From assembly GCA_028819215.1 (NCBI GenBank), contig JAPPMG010000065.1:1-33422 (forward strand): a stretch of 33,422 nt of DNA, in the 5' to 3' direction. Of the stretch, positions 7,538-15,139 are shown in pieces (the stretch's first letter is position 1; each line of letters starts with the position of its first letter). The notes beneath the pieces are model-generated. The model searched no databases, was not told the DNA's origin, and saw only the letters and a program-made list of their open reading frames with translations. The translations under genes were made by a program, and so were the position numbers. Source of the DNA: Bryobacterales bacterium (GTDB taxonomy: Bacteria; Acidobacteriota; Terriglobia; Bryobacterales; UBA6623).

Positions 7538-8725
7538 ATGCGTGAAGCCGTCATTGTCGACTCCCTCAGAACCCCCCTTGCCAAATCGTTCCGCGGCTCC
7601 CTGAACCTGACGCGACCGGACGACCAAGTCGCCCATTGCATCCGAGCTCTGCTGGAGAAGTACCCGCAGGTCGATCCGAACGAGATCGGTGACGTGATTC
7701 TGGGCTGCGGGCAGCCCCACGGCCCGGCCGGCCACAATATCGCCCGCATCTCGGCTCTGCTGGCCGGCCTGCCCAGCTCGGTGGGCGGCACTACCGTCAA
7801 CCGCTTCTGCTCCTCGGGCCTGCAGTCGATCGCCATGGCGGCCCACCAGATCATGGCCGAAGGCGAGCACGTGATGCTGGCCGGCGGCGTCGAGTCGATC
7901 ACGATGATGATTCCCGACAAGTCTCCGCATCCGACGCTGAAGGAAACCACTCCCGGCGTCTACATGGTCATGGGCGTCACGGCCGAAGTCGTGGCGAGGC
8001 GCTACGGAGTCAGCCGCGAGGCTCAGGACGAATACGCCCTGCAGAGCCAGCAGCGCACCGCGGCCGCCCAGCAGGACGGCTTCATCAACGAAGAACTGGC
8101 TCCGATGCCGGTCACCAGGGGGATTGTCGACAAGAAGACCAAGCAGGTCGTCGACAAGCAGGAGCACGTGCTCACGGGCGACGAGTGCAACCGGCCCGAC
8201 ACGACGATCGACGGCCTGGCCGGCCTGCCGCCATACTTCGACCCGCACTCGGGGCAGGGTTCGGTGACCGCCGGCAACTCTTCGCAGCTCTCCGACGGGG
8301 CCTCCGTCACCCTGGTGATGTCCAAGGACCGCGCCGACCAGCTAGGCATCGCCTACAAGCTGATCTTCCGCGGTTTCACGACTAGCGGTTGCGAGCCCGA
8401 CGAGATGGGGATCGGACCGGTCTTCGCCGTGCCGAAGCTGCTCAAGAACCAAGGCAAGAGCATTGACGACATTGACGTGTGGGAACTCAACGAGGCCTTC
8501 GCCGTGCAGGTTGTCTACTGTCGCGACCGGCTGGGCATCCCGAACGAGCGGCTCAACGTCAACGGCGGCTCGATCGCGGTGGGCCATCCCTTCGGGATGA
8601 CCGGCTCGCGCTTGGTGGGCACGATCGCCAACGAAATGAAGCGGCGCAAGGCCCCCTTGGGTGTCGTGACGATGTGTGTTGGCGGCGGGCAAGGCGCTGC
8701 CGGGCTTTTTGAGGGAGCCTGGTAG
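7538..8725 (+). CDS. Acetyl-CoA C-acyltransferase (thiolase)
   Basis: The 395-residue product has the full thiolase catalytic set: nucleophile C91 in NRFCSSG, NEAF at 318-321, H350 in GHPFGMTG, and the acid/base C380 in MCVGGGQG. It either cleaves 3-ketoacyl-CoA in beta-oxidation or condenses acetyl-CoA units; the sequence alone does not separate the FadA-like from the AtoB-like role. The N-terminus (MREAVIVDSLRTPLAKSFRG) is canonical for ATG 7538. No hydroxyacyl-CoA dehydrogenase or acyl-CoA dehydrogenase lies next to it, so it appears monocistronic. It converges on the peroxiredoxin gene. Confidence 0.92.
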   Translation: MREAVIVDSLRTPLAKSFRGSLNLTRPDDQVAHCIRALLEKYPQVDPNEIGDVILGCGQPHGPAGHNIARISALLAGLPSSVGGTTVNRFCSSGLQSIAMAAHQIMAEGEHVMLAGGVESITMMIPDKSPHPTLKETTPGVYMVMGVTAEVVARRYGVSREAQDEYALQSQQRTAAAQQDGFINEELAPMPVTRGIVDKKTKQVVDKQEHVLTGDECNRPDTTIDGLAGLPPYFDPHSGQGSVTAGNSSQLSDGASVTLVMSKDRADQLGIAYKLIFRGFTTSGCEPDEMGIGPVFAVPKLLKNQGKSIDDIDVWELNEAFAVQVVYCRDRLGIPNERLNVNGGSIAVGHPFGMTGSRLVGTIANEMKRRKAPLGVVTMCVGGGQGAAGLFEGAW

Positions 8726-8803
8726 GCACACACTGCGCACCTAGGCTGCGACGCATTACGCGTGCGCCACAGCCGACCGCTTCAAGCGGCTTGCAGCCAG
8801 CGG

Positions 8804-9316
8804 CTAGAGCTTGGAGCAGGCCGCGGCCGCGCCTGCCGGATCGATCGCCCCGCCCCCAGACTCGACATGGGCGATCTTGCCGTCCTTGCCGATGACGAAG
8901 GTCGTGCGGTTGGACATGTTCCGCTCGTTCAGGACGCCGAACTTCTTCGACACGGCACCGCCCTCGTCGCTGAGAATCGCGAACTCCAGGCTCAGCGATT
9001 CGGCGAATTTCTTGTTGGTGTCGAGCGGGTCGGTGCTGACGCCGAAGACGACCGCGCCGGAGTCGGTGAAGGTTTGGATATCAGCCTGATACCCCTGCAT
9101 CTCGCGCGTTCAACCACCGGTGAACGCTTTGGGGAAGAATGCCAGCACGACGTTCTTCTTGCCCTTGAAGGAGGACAGCGTCGCATTCGATCCGTCCGTT
9201 CCAGGCAGGGTGAAGTCCGGGGCTGCGTCGCCGACGGCCAGGGCCGCGACCGCCCGCCCGGAGACTGCCACGGCTGCTCCGCTGAGGAGAACCGCGCGTC
9301 TTGAGATTGCGCTCAT
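8804..9316 (-). CDS. Tat-exported peroxiredoxin, probable selenoprotein (in-frame TGA = Sec69)
   Basis: Read through one TGA (9112-9110), the frame gives a complete 170-residue AhpC/TSA-type peroxiredoxin. It reduces hydroperoxides. Residues 1-25 form a signal peptide with twin arginines (ISRRAVLL, R6-R7), suggesting Tat export. The mature domain starts at [12 protein letters not shown]. The peroxidatic motif PxxxTxxC reads P62-K-A-F-T66-G-G followed by TGA at the exact place of the peroxidatic cysteine, then TREM as in Cys homologues. The conserved active-site arginine is R137. The only cysteine is C167 near the C-terminus, a possible resolving residue. Frame and similarity are unbroken on both sides of the TGA, and a SECIS-like hairpin follows it. 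Ribosome-binding site AAGGAAGG precedes ATG 9316. The alternative is a nonsense mutation or a sequencing error. Confidence 0.85.
9076..9112 (-). promoter_or_regulatory. Bacterial SECIS-like hairpin after the TGA codon
   Basis: On the minus strand, 15 nt after the TGA (9112-9110), an 8-bp stem forms between 9094-9087 (GGGUAUCA) and 9083-9076 (UGAUAUCC), with one G-U pair and apical loop GGC (9086-9084). The loop G lies 24 nt after the UGA. Bacterial SECIS elements are hairpins inside the coding region with a guanine at the start of a small apical loop about 16-37 nt after the UGA, so both shape and distance fit SelB recruitment. No folding program was run. Confidence 0.7.
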
Positions 9317-9364
9317 AGTGTTGCCTTCCTTGTGTGATTCCGCGGCCAGCCGCGTCCGTTGAAG

Positions 9365-9373
9365 ATTCTACCA
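9365..9373 (-). promoter_or_regulatory. Extended -10 promoter of the peroxiredoxin gene
   Basis: The minus strand reads TGG-TAGAAT (9373-9365), an extended -10 element, about 50 nt upstream of ATG 9316. No convincing -35 is present, as is common with extended -10 promoters. Confidence 0.4.
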
Positions 9374-9485
9374 GATGGCTTGCTCATTCTGCTTGGCAGT
9401 TTCGGCCAGGCTTGAGTGCGTGCGGGTCCGGGCTGGACCCTGCGCCCGAACGTCAGCCTGCCACGCGGAAGCGGCCGGTCCACCA

Positions 9486-9515
9486 TTGACCGCCGCTGCT
9501 GTCTCGGCTTACAAT
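9486..9515 (+). promoter_or_regulatory. Promoter of the ffh-rplS block
   Basis: -35 TTGACC (9486-9491), an 18-nt spacer and -10 TACAAT (9510-9515) make a strong sigma-70-type promoter. The predicted leader to ATG 9640 is about 118 nt. Within it AGGGGG (9533-9538) can pair with CCCCCT (9561-9566) around a 22-nt loop. No clear Shine-Dalgarno sequence precedes the ffh start. Nothing resembling a 4.5S RNA is visible in the leader. Confidence 0.65.
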
Positions 9516-9639
9516 GGTCCTAGTGATCGCCTAGGGGGGCGTCGGTTGGTTTCGTGGTTTCCCCCTGTTACTTCCTTATCCGCGCGGCTGCGCACGGGAT
9601 GAATTGCGATCTGCGTAGCCCCCGCTTGGCCTGAGTCTA

Positions 9640-11064
9640 ATGTTCGACAGCCTCTCAGAAAAGCTGCAGCGGGCCTTCAAGAATCTACGCGGACAGGGCA
9701 AGCTGTCCGAGGAGAACATTCAAGAGGGCTTGGCGCAGATCCGGCTGGCGCTGCTGGAAGCGGATGTCAACTTCAAGGTCGTCAAGCAGTTCGTCTCCAG
9801 CGTCAAGGAGAAGGCGCTGGGCCAAGAGGTGCTTACCGCACTGGCGCCCAGCGAGCAGTTGCTCAAGATCGTCCGCGACGAGCTGACAGGAATCCTCGGC
9901 AACGACCGCGAGAGGGTCCGCTACGCCAAGACGCCGCCGTCCGTCTATCTGATGGTGGGCCTGCAAGGCTCGGGCAAGACCACGTCGACCGGCAAACTGG
10001 CGCTCTGGCTGTCGAAGCAGGGACAAAAGCCGTTGCTGGTGTCGGTGGATGTCCACCGGCCGGCGGCCCGCGAGCAGCTGGCGATCGTTGCGGGCCAGAT
10101 CAACCAGCCCATTTACCGCGGTGCTGAGGGCGAAACCAGCCCTCTGCAGCTCGCCCTCGAAGCGAGGCGCGAGGCGGCGCAGACCGGACGCGACATCGTG
10201 CTGGTGGACACCGCTGGTCGGTTGCACCTCGACGACGAGCTGATGGCAGAGCTAGAACAGCTCAAGGAAACGCTCGCGCCGCCAGAGATTCTCTTCGTGG
10301 CCGACGCCATGACCGGCCAAGACGCGGTCAAGTCCGCTGCGGAGTTTCACGACCGCCTGGCCGTAACCGGCGTAGTGCTGACCAAGATGGACGGCGACGC
10401 CCGGGGCGGTGCCGCCCTGTCGATCCGACACGTCACCGGCTGCCCGATCAAGTTCCTGGGCACCGGCGAGAAGCCGAGCGCATTCGAGGTGTTCCACCCG
10501 GAGCGCATCGTCTCGCGCCTGCTGGGCCTCGGCGACATGCTCACGCTGATCGAGAAGGTAGAGGAAGAGATCGATCAGAAAGAAGCGGTCGAGATGCAAG
10601 AGCGAATGCTGGCGGACGGCTTTTCGCTGGAGGATTTTCGCAGCCAGCTCCGCCAAGTGCGCAAGCTGGGATCGCTTCAGTCCATCATCGACATGCTCCC
10701 GAGTGCCGGCCCGTTCCAGCAACTCCAGCAGGCGGAGATCGACCCCAAGGAACTGACGCGCACCGAGGCCATCATCAACTCGATGACGGCCAAGGAGCGG
10801 GCCAACGCGGAAATCTTGAACGGCAGCCGCAGGCGCCGGGTGGCTGCGGGCAGCGGCACGACGGTGCAACAGGTCAACCAGCTGCTCAAGCAGTACCGCC
10901 AGGCCCGGGACATGATGAAGGGGATGGCTGCCGGAGCTCCCGGCACGCGCAGGCGAAGGAAAGGCAAGAGGGGCAAGCGCAAGCGAGGGTCCCGGCCGCT
11001 CGGGATGGGGCCGGGGCAGATGGGTCCCGGGGGCATGGATCTCGGCAAATTGCTGGGCCGCTAG
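9640..11064 (+). CDS. ffh: Signal recognition particle GTPase Ffh
   Basis: The 474-residue Ffh binds 4.5S RNA and signal sequences and delivers ribosomes to FtsY at the membrane. The N domain covers residues 1-90. The G domain has the P-loop GLQGSGKTT (107-115), DTAGR (190-194) and TKMD (248-251). The M domain from about residue 300 is methionine-rich and contains the RNA-binding helices (around SRRRRVAAGSGTTVQQVNQLLKQ). The C-terminal end is strongly basic and then Met/Gly-rich. Length and start are canonical. It heads the block with rpsP, khpA, rimM, trmD and rplS, an order found in many bacterial phyla. Confidence 0.97.
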   Translation: MFDSLSEKLQRAFKNLRGQGKLSEENIQEGLAQIRLALLEADVNFKVVKQFVSSVKEKALGQEVLTALAPSEQLLKIVRDELTGILGNDRERVRYAKTPPSVYLMVGLQGSGKTTSTGKLALWLSKQGQKPLLVSVDVHRPAAREQLAIVAGQINQPIYRGAEGETSPLQLALEARREAAQTGRDIVLVDTAGRLHLDDELMAELEQLKETLAPPEILFVADAMTGQDAVKSAAEFHDRLAVTGVVLTKMDGDARGGAALSIRHVTGCPIKFLGTGEKPSAFEVFHPERIVSRLLGLGDMLTLIEKVEEEIDQKEAVEMQERMLADGFSLEDFRSQLRQVRKLGSLQSIIDMLPSAGPFQQLQQAEIDPKELTRTEAIINSMTAKERANAEILNGSRRRRVAAGSGTTVQQVNQLLKQYRQARDMMKGMAAGAPGTRRRRKGKRGKRKRGSRPLGMGPGQMGPGGMDLGKLLGR

Positions 11065-11095
11065 CAGCGCCCGGTTAGCGCTTCGGAGGAAACAC

Positions 11096-11857
11096 ATGGT
11101 TGCAATACGCCTGTCTAGGACAGGAGCCAAGAAAAAGCCCAGCTACCGCGTGGTCGTGATGGACAAGCGTCGCGCCCGCGACAGCCGGAACATCGAGATC
11201 GTCGGGCACTACAACCCGCGGCCCGATCCGATCGAGCTGGTGCTCAAGCGCGACCGCATCGAGTACTGGCTCAGCGTCGGTGCCCAGGCTTCGTCGACGG
11301 TGCAGCGCCTCGTCAGGTATTTCGACGAGAAGCTCGTACCGCTCGAGCCTGTCGAGGACGAGACTGCGCCCGAGCCTGTCGAGGCCGCACCAGCGGAGGC
11401 CCCAGCGCCTGAAGCCGAGCCCGAAGTGCCGGCCCAGCCCGGAGCGCCGGTGGAGGCTGATGCCGGGGACGAGTCCGATGAAGCGTTGGACGAGGAGATC
11501 GAGGCAGCGCTCGCGGAGGAGGAGTCAGCGGGCCAGCCCGCTGCAAGCCCGGAACCGGTTGAAGAGCCGGAACCGGCAGAGGACGTGAGCGCGGAAGCCA
11601 CTCCCGCCACCGAAGCCGAGCCCGAGACCGCCGAGCCCGAGACCGACGAGCCCGAGACCGACGAAGCCGAAACGGAGGAAGCAGAGACCGAAAGCGCTGA
11701 GACCGAAAGCGCTGAGACCGAAAGCGCTGAGACCGAAAGCGCTGAGACCGAAAGCGCTGAGATCGGGGAGGCGGAGGCACAGGAGGCGGCGGAGCCTGCC
11801 AGTGCCGCCGAGCCGGCCGGGGATGCGAAGTCCGACGAAGAATCGGCATCTGACTAG
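11096..11857 (+). CDS. rpsP: 30S ribosomal protein S16 with long acidic C-terminal extension
   Basis: Residues 1 to about 83 are a normal S16 (MVAIRLSRTGAKKKPSYRVVV..., with DPRP/IEYWLSVGAQ-type motifs), an early-assembling protein of the 30S body. The family is usually 80-100 residues, but this frame runs to 253. The extra 170 residues are almost entirely E, A, P, D, T and S, and contain five identical ETESA units encoded by exact 15-bp repeats. The tail is highly acidic and probably disordered. A strong ribosome-binding site (GGAGG) precedes ATG 11096. The frame is open and in the block's reading direction throughout, with the khpA ribosome-binding site after the stop, so the extension looks translated rather than an artefact. 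Confidence 0.93.
   Translation: MVAIRLSRTGAKKKPSYRVVVMDKRRARDSRNIEIVGHYNPRPDPIELVLKRDRIEYWLSVGAQASSTVQRLVRYFDEKLVPLEPVEDETAPEPVEAAPAEAPAPEAEPEVPAQPGAPVEADAGDESDEALDEEIEAALAEEESAGQPAASPEPVEEPEPAEDVSAEATPATEAEPETAEPETDEPETDEAETEEAETESAETESAETESAETESAETESAEIGEAEAQEAAEPASAAEPAGDAKSDEESASD
11686..11760 (+). repeat. Five exact 15-bp tandem repeats inside rpsP
   Basis: The unit GACCGAAAGCGCTGA occurs five times without mismatch (11686-11760). Because 15 is divisible by three, gain or loss of units only changes the number of ETESA pentapeptides and keeps the frame. Perfect identity implies recent expansion by slippage or ongoing homogenisation. Confidence 0.95.
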
Positions 11858-11911
11858 CAGCAGGATTGCGGGGGGCACGGTTCGCTGGCGAGCCGCAAGG
11901 AGGGACGAGCG

Positions 11912-12169
11912 ATGAGTAAGCAGACGGAATCCGTTGTTGAATTGGTCGAAGTGATTGCCAAGTCGCTCGTAGACAGTCCGGACGAGGTCGAAGTGGATGC
12001 GGTCGACGGAACGCAGAGCTGCGTGATCGAACTGTCGGTCGATCCGTCCGATCTGGGTAAGGTCATCGGGAAGAAGGGGCGCACGGCAAAGTCCGTGCGG
12101 ACTCTCCTCGGTGCGGTGAGCATGAAGTACAACCACCGCTACACCCTGGAGATCCTCGAAGACGACTGA
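11912..12169 (+). CDS. khpA: KH-domain RNA-binding protein KhpA
   Basis: This 85-residue single KH-domain protein has GxxG loop G53-K-K-G56 in LGKVIGKKGRTAKSVRTLL, the RNA-contacting element. KhpA-type proteins bind many RNAs and partner with KhpB/Jag in some bacteria; they are almost always encoded between rpsP and rimM, as here. A strong ribosome-binding site (AAGGAGGG) lies before ATG 11912. Confidence 0.93.
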   Translation: MSKQTESVVELVEVIAKSLVDSPDEVEVDAVDGTQSCVIELSVDPSDLGKVIGKKGRTAKSVRTLLGAVSMKYNHRYTLEILEDD

Positions 12170-12198
12170 GGCCGGACAGTGCTGGGTTCGCTTCATGT

Positions 12199-12735
12199 AT
12201 GAAGGAGGGAGACGACTATCTGGCGGTGGCGAGAATCGCCCGTCCGCGCGGAAACAAGGGTGAGGTCGCAGCCGAGAATCTGGTCGGTGGCTTGGACTGC
12301 TTTGCCGAGGGCCGCGAGCTGGATGTGGTTCTGGCGGATCGCAGTCAGCAGGTCTTGCGAGTCGAGCGGGCATGGGAGCACAAGGGGCGGCTGATTCTCA
12401 AGTTCGAAGGCATTGACACGATCAGCGACGCCGAGCGTTTGCGGCTCGCGGAAGTGCGGATGGCCAAAGCCGACCTGCCCGCGCTGCCCGAGGGTGACTA
12501 CTACTTCGACGACTTGGTGGGGTGCAGTCTGGTGGACGAAGCCACGGGACGCGTGCTGGGCTCGGTCGCCGACGTCTACGAGCCGCCGGGTGGCACGTTG
12601 CTTTTTTCGGTCATCGACGCGGATCGCAAGGAAATGCTCGTGCCCTTCGTGGCCGAGATCTGCCGGGAAGTTGACATCGCAGCGAAGCGCATCGTGGCGC
12701 GGCTGCCAGAGGGGATGGACGAGTTGAAGGCTTGA
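12199..12735 (+). CDS. rimM: Ribosome maturation factor RimM
   Basis: The product is up to 178 residues. The N-terminal RimM barrel (VARIARPRGNKGEV) is followed by a PRC-barrel domain from about residue 95 (YYFDDLVGCSLVD, then GTLLFSVI and EMLVPFV). RimM helps assemble the 30S head by binding S19. Start choice is uncertain: ATG 12199 has no ribosome-binding site, while a strong one (AAGGAGGGA, 12202-12210) lies inside the frame and would serve CTG 12220 or GTG 12226 and give a protein 7-9 residues shorter. The trmD start follows its stop with one base between. Confidence 0.93.
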   Translation: MKEGDDYLAVARIARPRGNKGEVAAENLVGGLDCFAEGRELDVVLADRSQQVLRVERAWEHKGRLILKFEGIDTISDAERLRLAEVRMAKADLPALPEGDYYFDDLVGCSLVDEATGRVLGSVADVYEPPGGTLLFSVIDADRKEMLVPFVAEICREVDIAAKRIVARLPEGMDELKA

Positions 12736-12736
12736 C

Positions 12737-13522
12737 GTGCGGTTTCACATTGTCACCATATTTCCGGACTTCTTCCGGGGTCCCTTCTCCTGCGGCGTGG
12801 TGGGCCGCGCCAGGGACGCCGGGCTGGTGGAGATCCAACTCTACGATCTCCGGGAGTGGACATCGGATGCGCACCGCACAGTGGACGACAGGCCGTTCGG
12901 GGGAGATGAAGGCATGGTGATGAAGATCGAACCGATCGATGCCGCGCTGGCTGACATCTCGTCGCAGTGCCCGGGCGGTGTCGCGTGGAAGGTCCTGCTC
13001 TCAGCACAGGGGCGCATGTTCGACCAGTCCGCGGCGCAGCGGCTGGCTGGCATCGACGACGTGGTGCTCGTGTGCGGGCGCTACGAGGGCGTGGACGAGC
13101 GCGTGGCTGAGCATCTGGTCGACGAGGAACTGTCAGTCGGCAGCTACGTGCTCAGCGGCGGCGAGTGGGGTGCAGGCGTGATCGTCGACTCGGTGGCGCG
13201 GCTCTGCCCCGGAGTCGTCGGCAACGCGGATTCGACCCGACGGGAATCATTCAGCCCGCTGGACAGCGGGGGGATCGGGATGCTCGACTGCCCGCAGTAC
13301 ACGCGCCCGGCCAGCTATTCCTCGCCACGGGCCGCGGGACAGTCTTGGGACGTGCCGGAGGTCTTGCTCAGCGGCCATCACGCTGAAGTAGCCCGGTGGC
13401 GGCGAGAAGCTGCGATAAAGAAGACACGGGCCAATCGTCCCGACTTGTTACGCTCGCTAGAAGCGGCAGACGGAGAAACGCAGGATCCAGGCGCGCTGGA
13501 TCGTACAGGCAAGTCTCGCTGA
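12737..13522 (+). CDS. trmD: tRNA (guanine37-N1)-methyltransferase TrmD
   Basis: This 261-residue SPOUT methyltransferase makes m1G37 in tRNAs and so prevents frameshifting. N-terminal MRFHIVTIFPDFF, the knot elements LLSAQGRMFDQ, LVCGRYEGVDERV and SVGSYVLSGGE, and the C-terminal tRNA-binding helix are all recognisable. The start is GTG 12737, one base after the rimM stop, so translation is probably coupled. The length is slightly above the usual 240-250, with extra residues at the C-terminus. Confidence 0.95.
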   Translation: MRFHIVTIFPDFFRGPFSCGVVGRARDAGLVEIQLYDLREWTSDAHRTVDDRPFGGDEGMVMKIEPIDAALADISSQCPGGVAWKVLLSAQGRMFDQSAAQRLAGIDDVVLVCGRYEGVDERVAEHLVDEELSVGSYVLSGGEWGAGVIVDSVARLCPGVVGNADSTRRESFSPLDSGGIGMLDCPQYTRPASYSSPRAAGQSWDVPEVLLSGHHAEVARWRREAAIKKTRANRPDLLRSLEAADGETQDPGALDRTGKSR

Positions 13523-13558
13523 GGCGGGGAGCCACAACACGAGACCGGAGAACGGAAC

Positions 13559-13912
13559 ATGCAGAACGCGATCATCGAAAAAATCGAAAAGGCTCACCGC
13601 AAGGAGTCACTTCCGGCACTGGAGCCGGGTGATCAGATCAAGGTTCACGTCAAGATCAAGGAAGGCGAGAAGGAGCGGATCCAAGTTTTCGAGGGTATCC
13701 TGCTGGCCCGCAACAACCCAGGCATCCGCGAGACCATCACCGTGCGGAAGGTGAGTTTCGGCCAAGGCGTCGAGCGCATCTTCCCGCTGCACGCGCCCGT
13801 TGTCGAGAAGATCGAGATTGTCAAGCGGCACAGGGTGAGGCGGGCGAAGCTCTACTACCTGCGAAAGCTCAAGGGCAAGGCGGCGCGTCTCAAGGAGCGC
13901 TCGAGGCGATAG
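13559..13912 (+). CDS. rplS: 50S ribosomal protein L19
   Basis: The 117-residue L19 lies at the 30S-50S interface. The family core is clear: [30 protein letters not shown], the [20 protein letters not shown] segment and the basic C-terminus [20 protein letters not shown]. It closes the ffh block, 36 nt after trmD. A short CTTCA/TGAAG dyad at 13949-13964 lies in the convergent gap but lacks a T-run, so no terminator is claimed. Confidence 0.96.
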   Translation: MQNAIIEKIEKAHRKESLPALEPGDQIKVHVKIKEGEKERIQVFEGILLARNNPGIRETITVRKVSFGQGVERIFPLHAPVVEKIEIVKRHRVRRAKLYYLRKLKGKAARLKERSRR

Positions 13913-14020
13913 AGCTCGCGACGCGTTGCTATCGCGCAGGCCGAACAGCTTCAGCGGCTTGAAGACGGTGCGTGCCAAGGCGCGTACTGTAGCCGTCGGC
14001 GCTCACGAGGCCGCATACGG

Positions 14021-15121
14021 TCACTGCCCGCGCTCCTGAGAATCGCCCCATTCGAGACGCACCTTCAGTGCGTTCAAACTCGACCAAGGAATCCGTTCCT
14101 CGTACTGCAATCGACCCACGACGATTCCTGGTGCGATGCCGACTGTGCTCGCGAACGCTGAGACACGGGTGTAGCTAAAGCTCCCATCCGTGATGAAGTG
14201 CCTCCATTGGCGTTTAGGGATGAGAGCGTCGCGGGCCCATGCATTCGCCTCTGCTTCGATGCCAGCGGCTTCGCGTTGCGTGTCATCAACGAAGACGCTT
14301 CTCTTGCCGTGTAGCAAGATATGAGCCGCCTCATGGAAGAAGCTGAACCATAGGTGATCGTCCGTCTTGTGACGGGCACTAACCTCGATCACCGCCTTCT
14401 GCGGCGACATCCACCATGCTGCTCCGCTGGCTCGCGCCTTTGGCAGTGGCTTGACGACAGACAATGCGACTCCTGCGTCATTGCACAGGCGTTGCGTGTT
14501 CTGAAGAGCCAACTCAACAGGGGCGGTGGTGAGATCGCGGATCTTCCGCAACGCCCCCCTGAATCGCAGCGAATCGTATGGCGTACATGGTTGCTCGGCA
14601 GCCTCCCGCTCGCCGAGGCGAAGCCAAGTGGCGAGTGCCGCTTCATCGCTCTTGAAACTGGGAGAGTGTCGGTAGGAGACACGTGCCGAGTTATACTGCC
14701 GGCTCCAAGCCTCGACCGATGACACGCCGAAGAGTGTGAGGAGGTCGACGGCTGTTTGGCGATCCGAAGATTGCGGTCCGAGGAGTCCTCGCTTCCGCAA
14801 TTCAGCGATCGGAAATCGCTTGGCCCACAAGACCTGCTGGTCCACTCGCGCTGCGTCGGCCGCGCGCGCGAGATGTAGGCGGTAGTCCGCTTCGATGCCA
14901 AGCCAGATGCTCGCGGCCACGCCGAGCACTCGTTCGAACTGCAGTGCGGTTTCGGGCTCGATAGGCGCTTTACCGGAAACGATCTCGCTGATCAGCTTTG
15001 GAGACCGCCCGCAGCGACGCGCGAGTTCCGCCTGCGAAAGGCCCCTTGCCTTCAGATGGTCCTCCACTAGCCACCCAGGAACCGCTGCATAGTCTGGTTG
15101 GTATCGGTAGTTTCCCGCCAT
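14021..15121 (-). CDS. HigA-ImmA fusion: HTH antitoxin with ImmA/IrrE metalloprotease domain
   Basis: The 366-residue protein combines two parts. Residues 15-80 form an XRE helix-turn-helix of the HigA type (LVEDHLKARGLSQAELARRCGRSPKLISEIVSG). Residues about 180-330 match the ImmA/IrrE (COG2856) domain, with zinc motif HEAAH at 263-267, LLHGKR after it and the third-ligand region IEAEANAWA near 289-291. ImmA/IrrE peptidases cleave repressors. The gene follows a HigB-like toxin by 18 nt on the same strand, so it is best read as that toxin's antitoxin and autorepressor. Whether the protease site is active, and on what, is unknown. Confidence 0.85.
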   Translation of the reverse strand: MAGNYRYQPDYAAVPGWLVEDHLKARGLSQAELARRCGRSPKLISEIVSGKAPIEPETALQFERVLGVAASIWLGIEADYRLHLARAADAARVDQQVLWAKRFPIAELRKRGLLGPQSSDRQTAVDLLTLFGVSSVEAWSRQYNSARVSYRHSPSFKSDEAALATWLRLGEREAAEQPCTPYDSLRFRGALRKIRDLTTAPVELALQNTQRLCNDAGVALSVVKPLPKARASGAAWWMSPQKAVIEVSARHKTDDHLWFSFFHEAAHILLHGKRSVFVDDTQREAAGIEAEANAWARDALIPKRQWRHFITDGSFSYTRVSAFASTVGIAPGIVVGRLQYEERIPWSSLNALKVRLEWGDSQERGQ

Positions 15122-15139
15122 GGCCGTTGCTCCGTATCC

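Noticed and set aside
7361..8248. 295-codon minus-strand frame opposite the thiolase
   Set aside because: It mirrors the thiolase codons, is rich in R/H/V as expected of an antisense shadow, and has no recognisable domain.
8804..9316. Peroxiredoxin as two short genes or a pseudogene
   Set aside because: Both parts are in one frame, the break is exactly at the catalytic residue, and a SECIS-like hairpin follows; selenocysteine explains all three.
9516..9639. Possible 4.5S RNA in the ffh leader
   Set aside because: The conserved apical loop sequence with GGAAGG-type internal-loop elements is absent; only a G-run/C-run pairing is seen.
11686..11760. CRISPR-like array
   Set aside because: The 15-bp units are contiguous without spacers and encode an in-frame pentapeptide in rpsP.
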